Origin: Tulasnella sp. 424
Taxonomy: Eukaryota; Basidiomycota; Agaricomycetes; Cantharellales; Tulasnellaceae
Direction of reading: 5' to 3'
Assembly: GCA_019633425.1 (NCBI GenBank)
Contig: WSUB01000144.1
Span: 9,428-73,427 of the forward strand
Length of the DNA stretch: 64,000 bases
In this document: positions 34,877 to 46,285 of the stretch, in pieces
Layout: each line of letters begins with the position of its first letter
Numbering within the stretch: the stretch's first letter is position 1
Notes under the pieces: generated by a model
Databases searched by the model: none
The model's input: the letters and a program-made list of their open reading frames with translations, nothing else
What the model was told of the DNA's origin: nothing
Made by a program: the position numbers and the translations under genes

Positions 34877-37428
34877 TCATTCGCAGATTGAACCTACTTC
34901 CGAGATGGAGCGAGCGGAGGAAAGCGTCGCCTCAATCTTGCTCATAGTTGCCACGAGTACTGGATGCAGCTGACAATACGCGGCTATCGCTATCATATCC
35001 TCTTCAGGCAAATCCAATTCTCGTGCTCGACGTGCTCTCTCATCAGGGTCCGGAAAAGTAGCGAATGCGATTTTGAAGGATTCCACCATTGAGAGGTTTT
35101 CCGGGTTCATTGGATCCTTGTCCATGATGTCCTTCATCCATTCAACATGTGCCCGAATGGGATCGGATGCTTGTCCTACGGCGGATCTGCATGAATATAT
35201 CGAGGCGCTGCGTCAGTGCTGAAGCGGAGGGGGGGGGGGAAAGAACCCGCCCTTAGGCTAAAGGTTTCAAACAACGCACGCAAATATGTAAGGACATGAC
35301 TGGGAATACGCATTGTCATTTATAGCAGCAGCAAGCTTTTTGCTACATCTGACACGGCATTCCTCTGCTGATTTTCTTTCCTGGGCAGGTGCAGCTCGGT
35401 CGCGGAGTCGAGTCTCGGCAGACTGAAGGAGAGTCACCAGACCTCTCAGAATCATAACCAGGTCATCAGCGATGTACCACCTGTACCCTCTAAGAGCTCG
35501 TTCAAACAGCTCCACGTAGACGTCGAAATCAGGCTGTAAGCTTTTCCAAGGCGAACTCAATGTCGCGATTGCGTCGCCGATGACCTGGACAATATCTTCT
35601 TGATTACTATGAAGAAGTGTTCTCAGAAGTGGAGCCTTAAAATTAGAAGGGGAAAAGACGGTCCTTACTTTGAATGGTGTGTCTGATATGCGGCCAAAAC
35701 CTCGCGTACCCTCTGTACTTGCTCTACTTTCAAGATGCCTTGCGCTACAGGATCCTATCCTTCAGGGCCGTCAAAGTTATCCCATGCTTTGGCCTGTTTG
35801 ATGCCTTGAGCTATGAACCAGAAGTGCTCCACTGGCCTGACTTGGGAGCCCCGCGTTGCATCGGAAGCGGGCTCAAATGCGCCGATGGATCGCTTAAACT
35901 CTTCGTGCCATTGTACGGAATTATCATAAAACCCGAACGATATCATAAGCAATGGCACGTAATTTTTTAATGCAGTACGATACGGGCACTCGGCGAAAGT
36001 ACCTGGGTTTAAGTCGGCCACTCTGCCGATAAAAAACTCAACTTCAGCTTGAATTGCCGCTCTCTCTGAAGCATCATCGTTAACTGAGTACCCAAAAGGC
36101 GTCGGATCGGGCGGAAGAATCTCTTCTACAGATCCGCAACAAAAAATGATGTGGCCGAACAAGGAGACTATTGCTCCGTGCTGAACTTCTTGCCAGTTGC
36201 CGGCAATTCCAGATGAGCGATATAGGTTGTGAAGTCGGGCTTTGAATTCGTCGTCATCAAAAATCTGGCGAAGACGCGTTTTATCGAATATCGCTTGACC
36301 GTTTAGTGCAGCGTGTACGAGTGCGGTAGAGTCTTCTGAAGTACAGAACACCCGCTTGAGCGCGACGAGCTCTAGCTCGTCAACGGCCTCTGCGCTTCTC
36401 TGGAAAGGGCGGTCAAACCATGCAGTGATGCCTCGCGCCCCGTGCCAGGCTGCCTCCGAGAAGCCCATAGTCTTGGTTCGACCGAGCACGTCTTCCTCAG
36501 TTTTGACCTCGAAATGAACGGATCCCGACCTGTACGCAGACGCCAACCACCTGAGCCCCATAGCCGCGAAGGACGCAGGAGGAGCTACAATTCGTCCGAG
36601 GAGGCCTGCTGCGTGTTGTAGGATGGGTTGGACGAGGTGGGATAACGGGGTTTTGAATGGACACCAGCGATCCCACGCGGCGAGAATTGCCATTGCCACA
36701 ATGGTTGCCCCTCCGGCGCAAAGGGGGGCAGCGATCGCGTAGCAGAGGGACGCGCTCAATGTTCTGAGGTAGAGGATGAACGCGACGCAGAAAATCACCA
36801 ACCCGATTTGGAGCAAGCTCGGGAGGACGTCGTCTAGGACAAGCTCTAGCCTCCAGCGCTTCGCTCCCAGGTACCTCCGGAGCTGCTCCCACCTTTGAAA
36901 CTCGGCCCCACCACCGCTACGCTTGCGATAGTAGACAAGCCACTGCTGACCCAGGACGGCGAGGAATGAGGCGACAAGGGCGAGTGTCAGGCTCAGGGAG
37001 AACAGGACGTTGATGGGTAATGCCCCAGCCGGAGGGGAGAACGAAGCGGAAGGTAGATCTGAGGTTGACGTGATAGTCCTATTGGTGCCGAGCATGATTT
37101 GAAAGAGGAGTGCGTTGGTGTCGTCCGCTGGGTCAGCGCTCATCTGGGGGAGCGTAAATGCCAAAAATGCAGAATTGACTCCGGCAAAGAGACCGGCCTA
37201 AACAAGCAAGCCGAGCTTCAGATCTGAGACAACAAACGAGCTCGACATGGAGTAAAGACATACGAAAATGAGAATGCCGTCCAGCTGGGACTTGAGGCTT
37301 GCTACCATGTCTTCGTCCAGCTCGTCCGCTAATTCGTCGTAATGCTGATAGAATTTGCCTCCATCTTCGCCGAACTTTCTGGGAACAGGTGGAACCTGGG
37401 TCAGCTTTTCTGTAAGACGAGTAGCCAT
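34877..37428 (-). pseudogene. DUF6535 membrane protein with one in-frame stop (copy E)
   Basis: Exons 37428-37264, 37197-35669, 35606-35280 and 35186-34877 join in phase over 777 codons, the same plan as intact copies. One in-frame TAG at 35757-35755, about 29 codons before the end of exon 2, interrupts the frame; the frame stays open after it up to the conserved phase-2 donor at 35669, and exons 3 and 4 are undamaged ('FDVYVELFERALRGY', 'MNPENLSMVESFKIAF'). The N-terminal core is fully conserved: 'AGLFAGVNSAFLAFTLPQM', 'YYRKRSGGG', 'LGAKRWRLELVLDDVLPSLL'. A protein ending at the stop would keep all four helices but lose about 240 C-terminal residues, so it may be a young pseudogene or a short form. 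Confidence 0.8.
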
Positions 37429-38059
37429 GATAGGATGGGAAGGGGCAGCGCCAGCCTTAGTCCCAATTAAAATGAAAATCAGGTACGCGCTTATTCAGCA
37501 TGAGAAGAGTCTTTCTAACCAGCGGCTGATCTCACACCTCGTCCCTTCGGAGCGCTCAACAAGTACATCACGTAGACATGCAAAATCTCAAGTGCACTGC
37601 TTTTGCCTTGGTCGGTTCCTCATGGCGGGGAGAGTCGTGCCGGCAGGGCATCATCCAGGAGTCCCTGATCTTTTCACAGCAACCACGAGTCCCTTTATAA
37701 TTCATGATGGAAGACATGTGCAATGTTTCTTTCGTTCCTTGGACCGGTTTCCTCCGCAGGACAAGTCGCTGGCTCGCCTTCGAGTATGACCTCCTAGTTT
37801 TCGCGCGATGGAAATTACAAGGAGACCAAGTCGGGAACCGTAACTTGGCTTCGTGGCCACATAAAAATAGCTTCGTCGACTAACTTGCGCAAGATTAGAC
37901 TCACCGGAGACTTGCTCTCTTGTTCATAAGGCAGCTTGCTCAAGGTGAGACCCCGCAGTCTCTCCCTGTATTTACTAGGCACAGAAATCAGCCAACCCGA
38001 CCACAACACGCAGAAGGTCGATCTCACCCGCACCTATGCCGCCGTCTCCCGCCCTCAGA
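37429..38059. other. Intergenic, no gene seen
   Basis: Upstream of copy E. No supported gene; short open frames only. Confidence 0.4.
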
Positions 38060-38249
38060 TGGAGCTGGATCGCAGACTCCCGAAGTAGATTGGAGAGCAA
38101 AAGAACTGGGATGGTCTGAAGAGGACAAGACCCAAGCGTACCATCAATTGTATTCATTCGTCACTGAGACAGTGAACGAGATCAAAGCGACCATTTCTCC
38201 TGTGCCTCACTTGAAGTTGGATCCTTCAAAATCCGCCGTCGACCGGTGA
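38060..38249 (+). pseudogene. Solitary last-exon relic of a DUF6535 gene
   Basis: The + strand reads 'PEVDWRAKELGWSEEDKTQA' and then 'YHQLYSFVTETVNEIKAT', which aligns with the last exon of copy E ('RARELDLPEEDMIAIAAYCQ', 'LHPVLVATMSKIEATL'). No other family exon is present upstream on this strand, and it points away from copy E, so it is a remnant of a further, inverted copy. It ends with a stop at 38247-38249. Confidence 0.55.
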
Positions 38250-39537
38250 CGGTTGGTAAAGTGTATGCTGGGTCACGGGATGGAGGGGATATCTCGAGGT
38301 TGATGTTCTGGGGTAATTGTTGAGGCTACATAATTTGAGAATGCACAATGATGTGGGAGGGTCCATGCGTTGTTACTATATTCACGTTTGAGGTCATTAT
38401 GCTCCCTACGCTGCCAAGCAATTGACTTTTCTCCTCCACGAATAGAATCTCGTCCCTGCCTGGACAGCTTGGCAATAGAGAAGATGGTAACGGATTCTAT
38501 CCACGACCGTACATAAGGCTGAGGCAGCTAGGAATACATAGGTGGACCCTTGCGGTACCGTGTTCGGAGGGTTACCGGCCGTGCCGCACGGCACGCCGCC
38601 CCAGCCCCTTTCATTTGGGTCGATGTCGACGGTTGCGCGAAGCTCAAGCCCAAACAAAAAAAAAAGAAAAAGAAAAAAGAAACTAAATGCAATGAACGGG
38701 AGGGCAGATGTAGGTATCTCAATAAATATATTGTATTTAAGAAATTTCTGACGGAAAAAAACTAGTTTGGTTTCGAAATCAAAGTCAAATAACGCACCCT
38801 AACTAGGAATATCTTGACCAGCCATCTCAGGGTCCCCAAGGTCCTTGCTCTCTGCCGCGCAACCAGACCTAAACGCGCCGGCTCACTCAGGAAACAAATC
38901 GATTATAATTTATAACGTATTTTTTGACTACTATAATACTATATAATCAAGGGGAGCGGCGCTTGCCGTTCAGCTCGGGAAGACCCTTGGGGGTAGGGTT
39001 TGGTTACATCCCTGACCCCAGACATCGCCGCAGCCACCGCCCTCCCACCTCCAACCGCGGGAGGAGAATCATGGACACAAGACTCAGAAACGGGGGAAAA
39101 GTGCTAGGATGTATTTAAAACTACATATGGCATCTATTCCTAATGATCACATGAGCTATGGGGGAGTTTTAAGCTCTCTATTGACAATTTGGCAGCCAAT
39201 CGACGGACCTAAGCGGATATATTGCAATATGACCCTGACGAAATTTCGGGCTTGGGCCTGTTCCAAAAAGCGGCATTGTGCAAAGAAAGCCGACAGAGTG
39301 AAAAAACCGAAGTCATTCTCGAATTTCATTCCAGGCTCCACCTTTGTTTCCTGCGGGCTGTGGGCTGTGTTGTCCGAAGGGCGTTTGGCTGCCGAAAAAG
39401 CGCAAAGGGTCCACCTGTGTGTTCCTGCCTCAGTCTTACATACATATATGTCCAAATCGAGAGTCTTCTTACGCTTTTTTTACCAACCCCTTGTCTCCGC
39501 GCTCGATCCCCCATTCGCCTCAACCTTTCTTTACCCA
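38250..39537. other. Intergenic, AT-rich, no gene seen
   Basis: Contains an A-rich tract near 38655-38690 and AT-rich sequence near 38760-38950. No gene supported. Confidence 0.4.
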
Positions 39538-40144
39538 ATGTCGTCCAAGCCGTCTCGCACGTCTGCGTTAATCCGCAAGCCGCCTCGCACGTCTGCGTTA
39601 ATCGCTTTAGACGCTTTGGAACACTATTCCCTATATCAACCGTATGTTTGTACCGCCCCAAATATCAAGCGGGGCGCGAGATCTGCGAACGAAAGGTTGT
39701 GTGGAAAGGTCTTCCCCAACGCGCAGCTGTTGGCTCTGGTGAGGTGCCTTCAGACAGAAACATCCCCCAGTACATCTTCAGCTGACGAGAGGCATTTTAC
39801 TTTGTTCGTATCCGTGCAGCACCTGTCTGAAAGGCATGGCTCGTTGACCTACGACCGTCAAGATCGTCACGAAAGAACTGTACGTTAGACCCTAGCCTCC
39901 CTCATTCAACCCCACCTTGAACCTCACAATGACATGCTCACTTTACGTTCATCTGTAGTTTACTCCTAGTCCAATGGGAAGAAATTCTTGGTCGCCGCCC
40001 GCCACCTGGCCCAGCCAGCCTACTCTAGGTCCCTATGGACCTTATGACGCTCGTGGATATCAGTATACGGGTCCTTATGGGACTCCACCGCCTTATTTTC
40101 CAACGAACTTTGGCTACACTGGAGGATGGGGGACTCCTGGATAG
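39538..40144 (+). CDS. Possible small protein with Pro/Tyr/Gly-rich end
   Basis: A first exon open to 39879 with a GTACGT donor and a second exon 39959-40144 join in frame. The second exon encodes 'GPYGPYDARGYQYTGPYGTP' and 'YFPTNFGYTGGWGTPG' before the stop, a biased composition that is unlikely by chance. The first exon contains a 30-bp tandem repeat that keeps the frame (two copies of 'SRTSALIRK'-like decapeptides at about 39547-39606), and its start at 39538 is only a guess. No family recognised. It may be a low-complexity secreted or adhesive-like protein, or the remnant of one. Confidence 0.3.
39547..39606. repeat. Two-copy 30-bp tandem repeat
   Basis: Period 30, core 'ctcgcacgtctgcgttaatc' repeated with one substitution in the flank. 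Keeps reading frame in the possible small gene. Confidence 0.75.
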
Positions 40145-40570
40145 GGCTGCGGTTGTTTCCGCTATCCGTATTGCTTGTGTGGCCGGTACGCGGGAGAGCA
40201 GCAAGAGACGAACTCGGCTTTCGTCGAGTTGGTTCCTACAATGGTAAATGCTGGTCTGCAGCTGGCAATTTTGGGGGGAGCAGCGTCTGGGTGTACTATT
40301 ATGTGACGTTAGCCGAGTCTCTCCATGCGTGCATTGCAACATTCAATTGTATCCCCTATCTTCGTTTTACGTCGTATTAAGCCCGTTGGGAATTTTGTGC
40401 TCGTGGTTATAAGGCTCAGTTTTTCTAGGTGATGGTGGTTGCTTCTCTGATGATCCTCCCCTACGTGGGCTTGGGCAAGGATTAGGCCCGATAGATGAGA
40501 AAATGGGAATATCAGATGAGTTGCAATAACCGGCAATCTTTCGTAGATCAGTTCTATGATTCGACGATGC

Positions 40571-40741
40571 ATGGTGTCTCAAACAGGCGGTGGCAGTCGG
40601 TTCAAGGCAGGAAAGTACGACGAGGACGAAGACTACGACTTTGTTCAAAGCCCTACAAGTATGCGATCGTCCACGTACGGAGGGAAACGAACGCCTAATC
40701 CAGCTCAACCGAACAACGAGTTACCTTACGTTGTCCATTAA
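40571..40741 (+). CDS. Possible 56-residue hydrophilic protein or terminal exon
   Basis: Starts 'MVSQTGGGSRFKAGKYDEDE' and continues 'DYDFVQSPTSMRSSTYGG' to a stop. The composition (Gly, Ser, Asp, Tyr) resembles real low-complexity coding sequence and not random frame. It might be the last exon of the gene to its left, but no clear junction was found. No function can be given. Confidence 0.25.
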   Translation: MVSQTGGGSRFKAGKYDEDEDYDFVQSPTSMRSSTYGGKRTPNPAQPNNELPYVVH

Positions 40742-40829
40742 GAGCCCTTCGGTCGTATTCCGGATACATTGGTTAACAAAACCATGGAGATTTCTCCATC
40801 AATGCAACATTATGGACAAGTTGACTTCA

Positions 40830-42165
40830 TTATGGGGGGGATCGTAAGTCATTGGCGTGAAGGGGAAGTTGTGCTTCTGGGACAAGATGGAAGGTAAAAT
40901 TGTCGAAAAGCTCGCAAAGGTATACGAAGAAGGGTAAAGTTTGAGGGTAAGAAGTTTTGCCGTCTCTAGTCGGAGCTGGGTTTCGCTGATCCCGAGGTAC
41001 ATCAATTACTATTCGTAGAATGTCGTCATTGCACCAACTTCGAACTCCATCTACGTTATTGAAGCTAAAGATGGAATGGTTCATTATCGCGTTCCGGATG
41101 AGTGGCATGCCGGGATCAATGGTCTGCAATACAATTTTGTCTGAGTGCGGGAGACGGTCGCATAGGTGCCTTGCAAATCTCATTAGCGAGGTGTTGTCAA
41201 CGCTCGAGGGATCAGAATCAATGAGATCTTTCATCCATTGTAGATATTCTTGAAGGGAGCTTGAAGCCTCGACGCAATCGAACCTATTCAGATATGGCAG
41301 CACCTCGTAAGATTCTGGAAATTACGACAAGACGAGCTTACTCAAGGGTGAGACGACACATCCGAATGGACCAGCATAGAGTAAGAGCTCAGCATCCGGG
41401 GCTTCGGATCCCATAATATTAAAGCGGTAATGCTCATCGAGGGTGGAAATCCATTCTTCGATGCATGTCTTTCGGTATTCTCGTTCTAGCTGCTGTTCTT
41501 CAGCGGGAGTAGCTGGGTCGCGGATTCGACTCTCGATCGAGCGAAGCAAGGTCAGCATTGCCTTCAGCGTGGAGGCAATAGGAGAACGTGGATCCCGCCC
41601 GAGTGTGAGTGACCGCTTTAACAACGTCACGAAGACGTCATGCCCAGGTCGACCGTGCCAATGGTGTCCCAGTGCGGTAACTCCATCATTGAGGATCTCG
41701 ATACATTTCTGTAAATCACTGTGGAGAAGAGGGTTCATGTCAGATACCAACGCATATGGGATTATTGGCGATCAATCTCACATATTTTGATACGTCAGGA
41801 GGAACTCGCGCAGCCTTTCCAACGGCCAAACGCGTTCTCTGAAGCCCCAGTTACCTAGGGTATCTCGGTGAAGGCTATGACGGTCCTTTGATATCTTAAT
41901 TCCGAATCGCCTGATACTGGCGTAGGCTCGTCTAAATCTCGGCCACTCGCAACCGCCTCCATCTCTGCCAACGGACAGGCCATCATGGAAACCACGGTTA
42001 TAGAGAACCAATACGGCAGAATGACAAGATTAGGCCCATTCTCTCAGAATAGGGTCCCGCATAGAGAGGTTCAATGAGGAGAACATTCGGTTGAGCTTGT
42101 CCGTGAGCTCCATGACGCGATCGTCGTGTTGCCACGGCTTTCTCGCAATCCTCGGTAGTCCGCCT
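40830..42165 (-). pseudogene. 5'-truncated DUF6535 copy F
   Basis: Only the C-terminal half is present. From about 42165 downward the sequence resembles the end of exon 2 ('VMELTDKLNRMF', a degraded stretch with frame changes, then 'VWPLERLREFLLTYQN' with the usual phase-2 donor at about 41782), exon 3 from about 41730 ('HDVFVTLLKRSLTLG', 'SIESRIRDPATPAEEQQL'), and exon 4 from about 41300 ('FDCVEASSSLQEYLQWMKDL'). The first exon and the four-helix core ('KRSGGG', 'GAKRWRLELVLDD') are missing. No start codon fits the family. It is followed on its upstream side by a P450 relic, the same order as for copy G. Confidence 0.75.
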
Positions 42166-42404
42166 TGCAATGAAAATCAGGTACGTCCTTGTCTCATGCC
42201 AAGAATAGGTAGCTGGTGGCTACTAATTTTACGCTGGTTCCCTCAGCGGCTCCGCAGCGCCCTATGTCTGCTCCACCGTTTCCCTTTGTTCGCGGGATTT
42301 GTTGACGTGGTCCATGAGAATTAAGCTTGCAAGGAACTCCCAACGCCGTGCCTCGACATTCCTCTCCACAAAATACCGTACGCCATAAGATAAGAAATCG
42401 ACCA

Positions 42405-42806
42405 GCTGAAAGACAACGGCATTCAAAACCCGTGTCCCCCGTCAGCACAAACAAACCATCCTTGAAGCAGTACTCAATTGAGCAGCTGTCATAAACGCGT
42501 CAGGATCTCTATCAATCGCCCACTGACTCCCAGCTCAGGGAATCCAACTCGAGACCATGGGAGGACTCTTGTCCTTTTCTTTGTTGTGGGACCAAACAAT
42601 GTTCAACCGACCATCAATGCCGCAGTGGCAGCTACAGCAGGAACAGCCTGATACATTCTTCGGAGTGTGCCGATAATAGCTTCCGAGATGCGGGATATAG
42701 TAGACTCGAGAGCGTCCATAATGAAAGAGGGGTGGGGAAACGGTGGGTCCCGATGGACGTGTTCAAGTTACTGAAGCACTTTGAGGTGATATGTCGTAAA
42801 TGTCCA
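42405..42806 (-). pseudogene. P450 relic, first-exon and promoter part only
   Basis: This stretch aligns along its length with 48630-49035, the first exon and upstream leader of the intact P450. Shared segments include 'ggaatccaactcgagaccat', 'gggaggactctt', 'gcccactgactcc', 'gatacattctt' and 'ggtgatatgtcgtaaatg'. The start codon of the intact gene reads cca taa here at about 42718-42723 (complement), small indels break the frame, and no other P450 exon follows. It marks another former DUF6535-P450 unit. Confidence 0.75.
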
Positions 42807-43563
42807 TAAGTATCTTGGGTATCCGAGTGGCTCTTTTTTTATCCTTGGGAATCAAACGCGTCCAGAGATCCAAAAGAAGGTTAGAGGAAAGGAAAGGAAA
42901 AAAGCATGTATCACTTCAGGTAACCTTTCTTTCAAAACGGTGGGACACCCAGGGATCCGGCTGCCGGAAGACCCGGTGAACGAGTTAAATAGGTAAAACC
43001 CAATTTCGTCTGCGGGCTTCCTCGTAGTGTGTAGTGAAGACATTTGAAGAGTTAGTCACTACTGGTGACTAGTAGAGTATTCAACGCGACTGGGGGCCCT
43101 GAAGCTCGCGTGGGGAAAAAATACACGTGTACATACGCGCAATTACAACGGCACGCGCATCAGCTGTGCGCCATTCTTTCCCCTTAACCTCACAGGGAGC
43201 AAGAAAAGCTCTTCCATCAGTTTCCGCATCCCTAAACCTTAGGCCTGATTCTGCCCTACGTTACGACCTGGCTCAGGATTATCCAGAGAGGTTGTCGACG
43301 GTCGGTTTAACTTTTGCAGGGGCGCAGTGCCTTGCCACGTGCACGTGAGGGACGTAGCTAATGCACCATTTATGTCCGATTCAACATTAAAGACACGAGT
43401 GTGCAAGGGATCTCGGTTCGGCAAGTCTGTGTAGCCAGCTACTCTAGTTCGTCGAACTGGACAGGCCCGAAGTTCGTGCAACGCAGTCCGTGCTAAGGGC
43501 TGCTGTGGCTACACGACGCACACGTTCTTTGGGCTTAAAGCGGAAGCAGTCGATCAGAGGGCC
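42807..43563. other. Intergenic, no gene seen
   Basis: No supported gene between the P450 relic and copy G. Confidence 0.35.
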
Positions 43564-46285
43564 TCAGTTGCCCCACCACTCCAGAGAGATGTCCTGAGAA
43601 AGAAACGATCTATGGTTACGATTCGGCTCATCAGGCAGGACAATGGACTCACGGAGAATTTGCCCTGCCTCCGCAAGTTATTTTGTCCAGACTGAGTCTC
43701 CAAGATTTCGACCTGGCCAAAGAAGCACTAAGCTAATTAAAACATAGCGAAACTGGGAGACCGGGCTCACCTCTGAAGAATGAGGTGCTGCGGCAATGAT
43801 GGCAGACTCGATCTCGCGGACAGTCTTGGTAAAACCTGGGTAGAATTGACGATACTCCTCGATAATTTCTTCGAAAAATTTCTCTTCCAATCCGATGTAG
43901 CTGGGTCGGTCCTCAATTTGACGCATAGCCCCCTCGGGGTCCGTAAGACAGCCAAGCAAGAATGTCACCATTTTGATCATGGGGGGGTTATCTGCATTCC
44001 CAGGGTCAGCTTGTGCAATCTCTCTCATCCATTGCAGATATGGCTGAAGGGTGGCTGAAGCCTCAGCGCAGTGATACCTATGAAACCGTTGCGGTGTCTC
44101 GTCAATGTCATGGTCCAAGTCTGAGCAATATGCGTTTACTGAAGAAATTGGCTCACCAGAGTGGTCCATGTCTCCATACACGGATCGCTTCGGGCATATT
44201 GCTCTTTTTGCTGAGATCATATGCGTTGCTGATGTAATCGATCCATTTCTCGGTACATGTCCTGCGGTGTTTTCGTTGAGATTCTCTTTCGTCACTGGAA
44301 GTCGCGGGGTCTCGAATTCGACGTTCAATGGAATGAAGCAAGGTGGCGAGGCTGTTTAAGGTCGACCCCAAACAGTAATCGTGGTGGTCGTGCACGGCGC
44401 CTCGGACAAGAAAATCTTGTTCCAATAATCCCACGTATACTTCAATTTCAGGTTGGTCACACCATTGAACTGTCGACGTCGCGATTGCCTCATAAATGGT
44501 CTGGACGAACTTGGGGACGTCACTATGGATCAGAAGATTCATTTTGAGCGTCAACACGAGCTATAGCTGCTGTAGCGGCTCTTACATGTTTCGATAAAGG
44601 TGCAAAAAATCCCTGGTTTTCTTCAGTTGCCAATTTCGGACATCAGAATTCGGGGTCAATTCTGCTTCCCCCCCTGAGAGATCATCCCATTCTTTTGACA
44701 GCGTAATTGCCCATGCCTCGATCCATGCAGGTCCAATCACCTTTGAAGCGCCAATTACGTGGATGGGCCGTTCAAGATGATTGGGCTTGATTCGTATCAA
44801 CTTTGGCCGCCCGTCCATACTGAAGATCGACCAAAGCAACTCCACGGAATTGTTCAGGAAAGTGCAATGGGAGCATTCGGCGCAGTCTTTTTCAAGGTCG
44901 AAACCCATGAAGAAGAGGTCATTGATTCTCACTTCAACCTTCTCCACCCAATCATTGGAGTACTCTGGATCACTTGCCCGATCTTTAAGCAAAGATCGGT
45001 CGTCGTAGAGGAGAAGATCTTCCACCGATCCCACCATGAGGACTACGTGCAGGAGTGAGTGGGCAACTGCCGTACTCTGGATTCTTTCCGACGTGGTGGC
45101 CTCGAACCAGGAGGAAGGGTTAGATACGGTGACCAACCGCTTCCATGTTTCGTCGTGGTTGAGAATCTGACTCAGTAACTGAGTTTGAGATATCGATTGC
45201 ATATTTGCAGCGGCGTGTATGATCGCGTCCGGATCTTCCGACGTGCACAGGACTCGCTTGAGTGCGATCACCTGTAATTGGTCGGTGGCATCTGCAGGTC
45301 GCTGCTTGAACCACTGAGGAATTTTGCCGGCGTGATACCAAACGTTCGACCTCCACAGCTGGAATCCAGGGCTCCCAAGCCCGAATCCGAGTCTACGGAC
45401 CAGCCATGTCATGGCAGTGACCCCGCCCCACCCCAAATTCCGTACAATTCTTCCGAAAGTCTCCGCTGAATGCTTGAAGATGGGTTGGCTGAGATGCGAC
45501 AGCGGACTTTTGAACGGACACCAATGATCCCATGCCGCGCACATTGCCATCATCACGATGATTGCTCCCGCCATGCAAAGGGGGGCGGCTATCGCGTAGC
45601 ACAGAGACCTGCTCAAAGTGCCAAGATAGAGGACAAAGGCGACACAGAAAATGACCAATCCGACCTGCAGCACGCTCGGAAGGACGTCGTCCAGCACGAG
45701 CTCCAATCTCCAGCGCTTCGCTCCAAGGTATCGTCGGAGCTGCTCCCACCGTTGAGACTCCGCGCCGCCACCGCTTCGTTTACGATAGTAAACGAGCCAC
45801 TGTTGACCCAGCACTGCAAGGAACGAGCCGAGGAGAGCGAGGGTCAAGCTCATAGAGAACAAGACGTTGATGGTGAAGGTGTTTGAGGTAGGGGAGAAAG
45901 TGGCCGAAGGGAGATCTGCCGGGGACTTAATGGTGCTATTGCCCCCGAGCAGGATTTGGAAGAGGAGGGCATTCGTATCGTCGGTCGGGTCCGGGCTCAT
46001 CTGGGGAAGTGTAAATGCCAAAAATGCGGAATTTACACCAGCGAACAAACCCGCCTGAGGAGAGTGAAGGCGTGTTTGAACGCCCCATGCGAAGAATCCA
46101 AAACGGAAGGAAATACTTACGAAGATGAGAATACCATCAAGCTGCGACTTGAGACTCGTCACCATGTCATTATCCAGCTCCTCCGCAATATCGTCGTAGT
46201 ACTTGTAGAATAGGCCGCCATCTTCTCCAAAAGCTTGAGGAATCTTGGGGATGGCTGTTAATTTCTTGGGAGGTGGGGTAGTCAT
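43564..46285 (-). CDS. DUF6535 four-helix membrane protein (copy G, intact)
   Basis: Six exons join in phase to 798 residues: 46285-46121, 46054-44586, 44522-44157, 44077-43771, 43712-43653, 43593-43564. Residues 1-55 form the leader exon ('FGEDGGLFYKYYDDIAEELD', 'MVTSLKSQLDGILIF'). Helix 1 lies at about 56-74, helix 2 at 117-138, the conserved 'RKRSGGG...LGAKRWRLELVLDD' block at 145-180, helix 3 at 184-204, helix 4 at 207-228, followed by 'CAAWDHWCPFK'. Later comes a cysteine motif 'CAECSHC'. The C-terminal third is helical, with 'IEVYVGLLEQDFLV', 'ERRIRDPATSSDERE' and 'YHCAEASATLQPYLQWM', and ends in two very short exons. Intron 1 (66 nt) is open in frame. The nearest upstream gene is the intact P450 on the same strand. 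Confidence 0.87.

Noticed and set aside
38655..38690. A-rich tract as a possible retroposon tail
   Set aside because: No reverse-transcriptase or short-element body precedes it and no target-site duplication was found.
39109..39537. Upstream part of a long + frame before the possible small gene
   Set aside because: Four overlapping frames are open here because stops happen to be rare; composition is not biased and no motif or splice logic supports coding.
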